Source of the DNA: Perilla frutescens
Taxonomy: Eukaryota > Streptophyta > Magnoliopsida > Lamiales > Lamiaceae
Reading direction: 5' to 3'
DNA: 64,000 bases
NCBI GenBank assembly: GCA_026008535.1
Contig: BRKX01000007.1
Location: 60,253,001-60,317,000, forward strand
Position numbers and translations under genes: made by a program. How positions within the stretch are numbered: position 1 is the stretch's first letter; every line of letters begins with the position of its first letter. Shown in pieces: positions 56,519 through 64,000 of the stretch. Below the pieces are notes generated by a model that saw only the letters and a program-made list of their open reading frames with translations, did no database searches and was not told the DNA's origin.

Positions 56519-57277
56519 TTAAAATTGATTTGATAGTAGAGGGACTTTTTTTTTTAGAGAACCGAAAGGAAATTGATTAAAGGGAAACGGCTCCGAAGGT
56601 GGAATGTTCAACAAGACTACACCCGCCACATCACCGGTATATGAAATAAAAAGGGAGTTCCTAGCTGCCAACAAAGCTAACGAATGAGCCAAACCATTAG
56701 CAGTTCTACGAGCCCAACTATAAATGACGTGCTCAAAATGAGTGGCCTCCTTACGGATCGAATAGCAGACCGCCCTAGTTGAACTCAGATTTTGGTAAAT
56801 GACTTGACAATCTGTTTCCAAAAAAAATTTCCTGCCCCCATACTCTTGAGCCAGCACAAGTCCTTCTTGGCAGGCCATTCCTTCCGCAACTTCAGAGCTC
56901 TGCAGCCCAAATGACCTCAAACACTGACTCACCATAGTAGCCCCTACGAAGTTTCGAATAACCAGACCAAAACCGACCCCCTCAGATGCACTCCAAGATG
57001 CATCCACATTAACTTTACAAAAATCACTAGGTGGTTTTTGCCATGAACCACCCTCCCATTCAAGAGTCGTTGTGGAAGGCTTTCGGATGGTGTCTTGAAT
57101 CTCATTAAACAACTTCACCGCAATTTCAGCACAAACTTTTTGTGGTGTCTGACTATCTTGATAGACCAGCAGATTAGGCTTCTTCCACAGAACTCGCAAA
57201 AAGGCTATGGAATTGCTGCTCATCAACGCGAGAGATCTTAAGAAACCACTCACGCAGGGACATGCTGGGATCTTCAA
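56519..57277 (-). pseudogene. LINE RNase H domain fragment
   Basis: A 252-codon open stretch. RNase H degrades the RNA strand during LINE copying. Conserved acidic residues are visible: Asp92 in KVNVDASW, Glu132 in SSEVAEGMA and Asp156 in FFLETDCQVIYQNL, and the C-terminal ARRTANGLAHSLA matches the usual RxxNxxAHxLA signature. Upstream, the minus-strand peptide REWFLKISRVDEQQFHSLFA lies in another frame, so there is a frameshift near 57200. The last codons run past the LINE poly(A) tail into host DNA. The reverse transcriptase is absent because of 5' truncation. Confidence 0.88.
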
Positions 57278-57335
57278 CTTCGCAATCCAATTTGATTGGA
57301 GATGATCTCCAGAACAGAGACACCCATGGACAATC
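56548..57335 (-). mobile_element. 5'-truncated LINE insertion
   Basis: The left border is a T run (56546-56555), the poly(A) tail of a minus-strand insertion. Flanking 17-bp segments TGATAGTAGAGGGACTT (56531-56547) and TGATAGTAGAAGGACTT (57336-57352) are the TSD with one difference. Only the RNase H end of the second ORF is left. Confidence 0.9.
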
Positions 57336-58015
57336 TGATAGTAGAAGGACTTGATTTTAACTAAAATTGATAATACATGGACCCAATTTTAAAATAAAAA
57401 TAAAAATTTATTTTTTTAAAATAAACTAATAAAATTGAAAAAATAATTAAATAAAAATAAAAAATAAGTAAAAAAATTAAACAAAAATAATATATAAATT
57501 TAATTAGTTTTTTGAAACCACTGTAATTTTATGTTTTTTTATTTATTATTTTAAAAAAAATCAAAAAATATTTTAAATTTGGTCGCTTTACCGTCAATTT
57601 GGTTAAAATCAAGTAAGTGACTTGATTTTATCTAGATTGATAGTTTATGGACCCCATTTTAATCAAATTGATACTACAGGTCTTCATTTTAATCAAATAA
57701 AATATAGGGATCCAATTCGGAAAAAATTTAAAAGGACAGAGATCAAAAATAGTGTTTTACCTAATATAATTAAATACGTAAGTAATTAAATTGAGATAAA
57801 TAAAATAATTAAATAAACAAATTAAAAATCACGAGAATTCCACTGCAGAAATACAATAGGTTGTAGATCTGCTGTCTTAGATGTGTCTCAATAGGCTGGA
57901 GAAGTTTTTTTTTTTTTTTGTAATATTTCATGTTATCAGTGGGACACTTGTCAAAAAAAGACAAGGGATGCAGATGCATCCCAATGTAGGATATACAAAA
58001 CCCTCTGATGAGAAA

Positions 58016-58300
58016 TTTCATAACAACCTTTCTCTCCAAACGCATTTTTGGGCAACCATTCCCTATCTCATTTCTACCTTCATTTATGTAATCTTATAAA
58101 TAATATAGATTCATTTCAAAGCTTTGCTTGGCATGCTGATGTAACCAATAAGATGCGGAAGCTTAGAATCGAACACACGGTAACTAAAGGAAGGATTCAA
58201 TCCAAATACAACTGAATAATAACAAATTAATGACCTCAATATACTGTACTAAATCAAGGAATTCGAATTTAACAAGAATTAAACACAAAACAGCCCAAAT
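58016..58300. other. Short spacer, no gene seen
   Basis: AT-rich sequence between the foldback structure and the next LTR, with no supported feature. Confidence 0.5.
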
Positions 58301-61300
58301 TGTAACAACCCGGATTTTCAGAATATGATTAAGTAATTCATAATTTTAATTAGGAAATATTAAAAGGAATTTTGAGCATAATTAAGATATTTCGGTTCTA
58401 AGCCGCGATTTTAGGATTTATTTTTCGTAAAATCGTCTTTTTGAGAATTTTGATCCGAGCTCAATTATAGCCAATTTTGGTCACGTTTGAAAGGTGTTGA
58501 CCCAAGGAGCATGCCGGTGTTTTCGGATTTTGAATCGGAAGTCGTTTGAGTTCCCGGTGATTTAAAACGCGTTTAAAGAAGATATGAATAGTGTTTTTCC
58601 GTAGGAGCGCGTTCGTTAGAAATTTGTGAAATCTCGTGTGTTGACCCGAGCTTTGTTCTTTCAAGCCTATCTTATAGGAAATTTCTCAAGGAATCCGTTG
58701 GCGTTCCCGGATTTTCATTCTGAGGTCAATCGAGCGCTCGGGAATTTTATTTGTCCCTTGTGTGGAATAGTAACTTTATTTCTGAAAAGAGAATATTTTC
58801 TCGTCTTCCTTCAAGATGACTCATTCTTTACTCCGAGTCAAGTTGGTTCAATAGTACTCGAGCCAAGGAACCTCCCGGTATTTTTGGATTTCGTGTCTGA
58901 GGTCATTTGAACCTCGACATTGAATAAAGCGTCTTTTAATCGAACCCGATGTTTTTAAAGTAGTGTTGTTGCACTGAAGAAGCTTCTCGGAGAAGCTTAG
59001 ATTTCCCCTATCAATAGAGGAGCCCCCTTCATTCCCATTTGCTCATTTCTCACTTCTTTCACCTCCATTTCTAAAGTCGAGCGAGGAGCGCTTTTCGTGA
59101 GCGCACCTCCGAGACGAGTAGTTTTTGTTCGGCGAGTCGAGCGCGGAGGAGCGGAGGAGAAGTTTCCGCCGCCGGAATTGCCCAGGTGGCGCGGTCGCGG
59201 AGGATCCCGCGGTCGCGGGAGTGCCCTCTCGGCCAAGGCGGTGCGCGGGCGCGCGGAGGTGCGCGAGCGCGGAGGTCCGCGGGCGCAGGGAGTTCCGCGG
59301 TCGCGGGGGTCTGCTGCGGCAGATTCGGCACGTTTTCGTGCGGAGGTCATAACTTTCGCCTCGGTTGGAGTTACAAGGCCCATGAGTACTCAAATCGAAG
59401 CTCTTTCGATGATCTACGAGGTAGCAGTGGCCGATTGTCTGGAATCTCGATGGTTCGAATCGGATTTTCCGTCCCCTTTTGTGGTAATTTCGGATGCCTT
59501 AATCTTTTAAATTATCACATTTTAAGTTATAGTTAAGGGTCAAGGGTTTAGATATCGTTTAGATCTCTTATTAGGAGCTCGAATAAGGTTCTAAGTCGTT
59601 GATCGACTTTCGTAATTATGAGGTGAATCCCGAGGAGGCCCGATAAAGGATTTTCAGCTCGTTGCTTCGTCTACGCACTTGTTCTTGAGGTGCTCGTCAT
59701 CGAGGTGGGTGGTTCTAAACTAAGTATAAGGTTTGAGCTATTAAACTCTAGAAGCATGTTAAGGCAAGGGAAATATCCAATTAAAATATTTTATGCTCTG
59801 CCTGTTTAGTCTCTGTACAAGGAAAGGAAAGGAATAAAGTTATATGCATGATTTTGTTGAATTGCTATTTGAGTTAGATAAAGTTAAGGAAGTTGTTATA
59901 ATCTAAGTGAGCTCTCAAGTATGTTTAGATATGCTAGAATTGTTTATATACAATTTATGCTAGCATGAGGTGTTTAGAATTGCTTTATTGCAATCGATGA
60001 TTATCCGCGTTCATTTCCTCGTATTTGAATGTTTATGCTTCGTTAAAGCTCGTATAGTTAAGGATTAAGGATTGTCTTTTAGGGTAAGTTATAAATCCCT
60101 TGTAGACCGAGATCATGCTCAATTAAGAATTAGCTTTAGATGATTGCTCTACGCTTGGTTTTGCGAGCTAAGTTAAGTAAGTAAGAAAGGTTAAGGTTAA
60201 GGTTAAGGTTAAGGTTAAGAAAGGAAGAATTTAAGGAATGATATAGTTTCTGTTGTTAGCAGGTTATCAAGCTCAAAGAACAGTTTATTTGCATTATCAT
60301 GCCATGACCTTCGTGTCACTAATGTTGAACATTTGAAAATGAATGGAGTCACTGCTGGGTAATCCCCTCACATACTCAGAGGATATTTGAGGTGTCCCCT
60401 CTCTCATCCTAAGGCATAAGGGTGCAGTAGACAGCAGGTTTGAGCCAGGAAAGGCGCCAGAAAAGGAAGTAAAAGGTTTTGCGGGTATGGAGAGGGATTT
60501 TGCGTTTTGCTCTCCATATGCCGCCAGTTATTAATTGGATATTCCAAAGTTTATTAAAGAGTTTTCTCAAAAAACCCCACTGAGTACATTAGTGCTCACA
60601 CCCTCTTTTCAAATGTTTTCAGGTTGAGATGCTAAGGCCGGTGATGTGCTGCTGGTCGGGTTGTCTGAGGTTTCAAGTTTGTTGCTCTATATGGTTACAT
60701 GTTTTCTTCCGCTAAGTTTCTGCTAAGTATTCTGATATTAGTATCTAGTCTTGATTAATGTAACTTGATTCTTGAGAATAGCATGTCTTAAATGCTATGA
60801 ATTCTAGTTATCAATAAAGTCTTTGAAGCATGTTCTTTGACATACCCGTTTATGTCTTTATTGATTCCGAGTTATTTGAATAGTCATACCTGTTGAGCAT
60901 TCTGGTATCTATTCATCTTCAGTTGACTTGTTAATAAGTCTTTCATGCTTGTTGTTGTTGTTCACCTACGAAGAGGCTTTTTCTTTAAACCATGATTCTG
61001 TTCGTTCAAGTTAAGCTTGAGTTAATTTCTTGCTTTGTCATAGGAATGGGACAGTATGATTTATTTGACTCCGACCTTTTTATGGGTCTTAGCCATCCCG
61101 GCTTTTGAGAAAGTCTTGCTTAGTTATAAAGTTGAATTCCTATTTGTTGTCTTTGGATTCTGTTCAAACTTCAGTTGGCCTATGTTTTGGCATTTCTTTG
61201 ACTCGATTGAATCCTTTGACCCCTTTAATTCGTTGAAAGCGATAAGTTCTTCTAGTCATAAAGTTAAGTTGCCTAAGTCCTTGAGGCGCTAACTTAGTTT

Positions 61301-61412
61301 AATTCTAAAAACACCCCATTGGATTTCCGATTAATCTACCTATTTTCTTCGGCTTTTACGCCTAACACCCCGTCCCCATCAAAATAACCGCCTAAGGGAC
61401 TGGGCTGTTACA
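58301..61412 (+). repeat. 3.1-kb 5' LTR of a Tekay/Del-like retrotransposon
   Basis: The LTR begins TGTAACAACCCGG and ends GACTGGGCTGTTACA, directly before a primer-binding site, so it is a 5' LTR read on the plus strand. A CTATCAATAGAGG word near 59008 stands where the related LTR has its TATA box. A GC-rich segment (about 59085-59330) follows; reading frames within it are composition artefacts. A (TTAAGG)n tract lies at 60191-60218. It shares many blocks with the solo LTR at 48232. The 3' LTR lies beyond the window. Confidence 0.85.
60191..60218 (+). repeat. (TTAAGG)n hexamer tract
   Basis: Nearly five TTAAGG units within the LTR. The unit resembles but is not the usual plant telomere repeat TTTAGGG. 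Confidence 0.9.
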
Positions 61413-61414
61413 GA

Positions 61415-61430
61415 TGGTATCAGAGCAGGC
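61415..61430 (+). other. Primer-binding site, tRNA-Met type
   Basis: TGGTATCAGAGCAGGC starts two bases after the LTR end. This is the initiator tRNA-Met complement used by copia and chromovirus elements, and it fixes the orientation. Confidence 0.9.
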
Positions 61431-64000
61431 TTGCAACTCTGCAGACTTGTCTCTTCATAAAGTAATTGATTGAGTTCTATGTGAGTATTGAATTGTTCTA
61501 AGGTATTAATCAGCAACCCCCCAGCTCATCATCACTCTCGCATCTTCAACAAATTAAGGTATGATTGAGTTAAAGTATTTCGATTATATTTGGTATAACT
61601 TTTGAAAGTACAGGATAAAGGAGAAAAGTTCTGAGCAAAGACAAGGTTAGTCGATTTTGAAAATCGAGCATTATTTCTTTTGAAATAAAATTTTTGGTTA
61701 TACCTAAGTTTAAGGTGGAACTTATTGAACTAAGTTCTAGATTAATGTTTTAAAGAGTTTTGAGTTATTAAGGACTCGAGTAAGCAGCAAATCTTTTCAG
61801 AATATTATTTTCTGCAAATACTCAAACTATTTCGGTTACTCTAGACCGTTAAAATTTTTGAGTAGAGTTATAAAGTTTGAAAGTCAATTTGAAAATCTTC
61901 TTTATGATAAAAGCTCGTCTACTGCCCATAAGAAAAGAATTTGAGGATGAGTTAAGGATGAATGAGGCATAGAGAATATAGTTAGAACATAGACTATAGC
62001 GAGCTTGAATTAAGGAGAATTCTAGAATTCCCTTTAGGTTCTCTTAAAGAACCTAGATTGAATAAGTTTCCTCTCGTGGAACTGGCGTTAAGTAGAGCGG
62101 TTCGAAAAAAAACATTTTATCGTAAGGATGTTCGTGAGAATATTAAAGGGTTTCGATAGCAGAAGCGAGAGTAAGGTTATGAAGTTAAAGCCAGAAGCAA
62201 GAAGAGAAGCAGTTGAGATAAAGGATAGTTATTAGATTGCGGATCTAATGCAAGTTCGAGAAATCCCCAAGCACGAGTTTTCAACTCAAAGAGAAGTCTC
62301 GTTTGAAAATCCAATCGAGTTCGTAATGAATGAAGATTTGTTTCCTTCGATAGAGGCCCGTTAATTCGATAAACATATATTCAAGCTCACGTCGTGTTCG
62401 ATACCCAGAAGTCATCGCTTGTTTCAAGACGATTAATGAAGATGAAGATTTTTGCCATGACTATAGCCAAGATAGTTCGAGGATACATTTATCGGTGTTC
62501 TATCAAGCTTCCAAGAGACATTGAAGTCAAGCTTTTTTGAGTCCAGAAGGTGCCATAGATTAAAGTCACCTTGTCGTATCTCTTTCGATAGATAAGAAGT
62601 AATTCCCGGGATATCGCTTTCCCGGCCAAGCGAAGCCATTTGAAGTCCAACCGACTTGTGCTATTCTATAGCAACCTCGCCAAGAAGAAGGTACGTGATA
62701 CTCAAGAAAGAAAAGACCCGAAGAAGAAGATACATGTCGATCAAGAAAGAAGTTAAGAACCCAAAGAAGATCGTTAAGAAAATAGACTTAGTGTTCGATA
62801 GATTGAGAGTTTCAGTTCGATGGAAGTTTTTGTTGAGTCTATTTATTCATTCTCGTGTCAATAGAATCGATTTGTTCATTCTCTTTTGGAATTGATTTAT
62901 TCTCTTGTTAATTGAATCAATCGTCCTTCAATAGCTTCGTATCAATTGAAATTCTCCATTTATACTATTTGAAATTCTTTGATTATATCCACTTGGATAA
63001 TTTACAATCCTTTTGATGGTACTTCTTTGATCATCAAGAATCAGTAATAGCATTTCCTTGATAGGCTATGTTGATGTCTGTGAGAGAATATTGAAGCACA
63101 GTTTTCAATTGCTAACCGTTGATTTCTTCCATATCCTTGTTATGTGCAAGAATCCTTCAAGTTTATAAGTCCTCTGAAAAGGCAATATTTTTGGCATATA
63201 TAACCCAGTGTTAAATTCTTTCCATCTTTTAAGCTTGTTAAATAATTATTGATTAAGATAAAGTCCTCACTCAGAGGCGTTCGTTTATTTTGCTCCCACT
63301 CATAGAACTCGAGTGTGGATCTCGAAATAGAGCATAAAGTATATAACAGTATTCTTTTTAGTCAAGGTTGGAGGAACAAGAGATAGTATTTCCTAGTAAG
63401 AAGTAGGATCGAAGTAAGTGCCAGATAGTATTCTCTAAGTTTAGTACGCGCTTGTCCAAGAAGATTTCTCAGCTCGTTGCGTTTGGAGCTAATCTAAGGA
63501 ATGACGGCAAATAAATTCCAAGCGTGCAGTTTAAAGTTTAGACGTACGATCATTACGCCTGCAAACTATGGTGACCGCCAGCAGGAGGCATGAAGCCAGA
63601 CGACTGCTTCAAGAAAAAGAGATGACTGCGATGAGGAAATTTAGATTTAAGTTGCGTCAAGAATTTAAGTTTGGAGCGCATCACGAAGTACGCCCCAAGA
63701 AGACGAAGAAGTCGAACCTCAAGAAGTTAAAGATGAAGATAAAGCGAGTTTTTAACGTGATAGAACGTGCAAGCAACAATCAAAGGAGGTGCTCAATTAA
63801 TTCAAGTTTATCATCTAGTTCGAATTCATTAAAGTTTCTCAAAGCTGCGTGAAGTGAAGTCAGAAGCAAAAGCAAAGCCAAGTGAAACAAAAGAAGGATG
63901 GACTTGTTGAGATTGTCCGTGCTCGAGGAGCAAGTTTGGTGAATCTTTCTTTTATTTATTTCGTTGATCGAATAGTTTCTAGAGGTCCGCTCGAATGCAA
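61431..64000 (+). mobile_element. Leader and start of the internal region, cut by window edge
   Basis: About 2.6 kb after the primer site. No gag domain, zinc knuckle or protease is recognised. Short Lys/Arg-rich frames (for example 62656-62895 and 63568-63852) lack motifs. Either the element has an unusually long leader or gag is badly decayed. The coding region would be to the right of the window. Confidence 0.5.

Larger units (their letters stand above)
54180..58015. repeat. Large inverted-repeat (foldback) structure
   Basis: Outer arms at about 54190-54790 and 57560-58005 are inverted copies, sharing TGTCTTTTTTTGACAAGTG, TGATAACATGAAATATTA, AGCCTATTGAGA, AAGACAGCAGATCTA and a series of GATTAAAATGAGGTCC-type words. 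A second inverted pair lies inside (about 56350-56530 and 57340-57500), and within the arms smaller palindromes centre on a CTTGATTTTATC word. The structure has been opened by a Pack-MULE-like element (54808-56034) and a LINE (56548-57335). Its own termini and TSD were not found. Confidence 0.75.

Noticed and set aside
59043..59510. Several overlapping frames of 75-137 codons on both strands
   Set aside because: They lie in the GC-rich segment of an LTR, where stops are rare by composition; Arg/Ala/Pro-rich peptides with no domain.
60191..60218. Telomeric or interstitial telomere repeat
   Set aside because: The unit is TTAAGG, not TTTAGGG, is under five copies and lies inside an LTR.
1..64000. 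CRISPR array, operon-like clusters or bacterial signals
   Set aside because: Tandem repeats found are minisatellites or LTR repeats without spacer structure; gene form and elements are those of a plant nuclear genome.

Overview
This is a repeat-rich, AT-rich stretch of a flowering-plant nuclear genome, most likely a eudicot. One host gene is clearly recognisable: an intronless 3-ketoacyl-CoA synthase (KCS4-like, 16239-17789 +) that makes very-long-chain acyl chains for waxes, cutin-associated lipids, sphingolipids or storage lipids. Nearly everything else is transposable-element DNA, much of it nested. The boundaries were read from terminal motifs, inverted repeats and target-site duplications (TSDs).

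Layout. 1-7.1 kb: a degraded LTR-element repeat (family A) holding a complete solo LTR (1077-3460, TSD GTTAG), then a copia-type LTR preceded by a polypurine tract (5931-7133). 7.9-15.2 kb: a tRNA-like SINE remnant; a 2.6-kb hAT-type element with no transposase (8327-10919, TSD CTCCTGAC), itself hit by a Mutator-like foldback element; a second small hAT-like MITE (12368-12921); and a ~0.66-kb copy of the hAT right end plus its flank (14559-15217). 15.2-19.5 kb: KCS4-like gene with its flanks. 19.5-23.2 kb: a complete PIF/Harbinger element (19514-23177, TSD TAA) with an open DDE transposase, a divergent Myb/SANT-type ORF1 broken by one frameshift, and a 60-bp minisatellite between them. 25.4-34.9 kb: copia LTR debris and a full-length but decayed Ty1/copia element on the minus strand (26536-34864, TSD CTTCC), whose 3' LTR has lost about 1.02 kb.

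35.2-47.4 kb: a truncated hAT end, then a minus-strand LTR and internal part of a SIRE-like copia element. Its LTR was invaded by a second family A copy, which in turn holds a second solo LTR (37154-39470, TSD TGAAT). The internal part has two mutually homologous, partly broken reading frames. 47.4-53.1 kb: another copia LTR with primer-binding site, split by a 4.2-kb long-LTR solo LTR (48232-52404) that itself carries a 5'-truncated LINE. 54.2-58.0 kb: a large inverted-repeat structure holding a Pack-MULE-like element (54808-56034) and a second truncated LINE with an RNase H domain. 58.3-64.0 kb: a 3.1-kb 5' LTR with a tRNA-Met-type primer site and the start of its internal region, cut by the window edge.

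The elements do not act together as a pathway; they form a layered insertion history around KCS4. The points most worth checking are the conserved hairpin series in the long LTRs, the ~150-bp periodic leader of the copia element, the paired ORFs of the SIRE-like element, the minisatellite of the Harbinger element, and the ORF caught inside the Pack-MULE. I found no convincing wholly new system; these are the best candidates for undescribed structure. No similarity search was run, so family names come from motif recognition.
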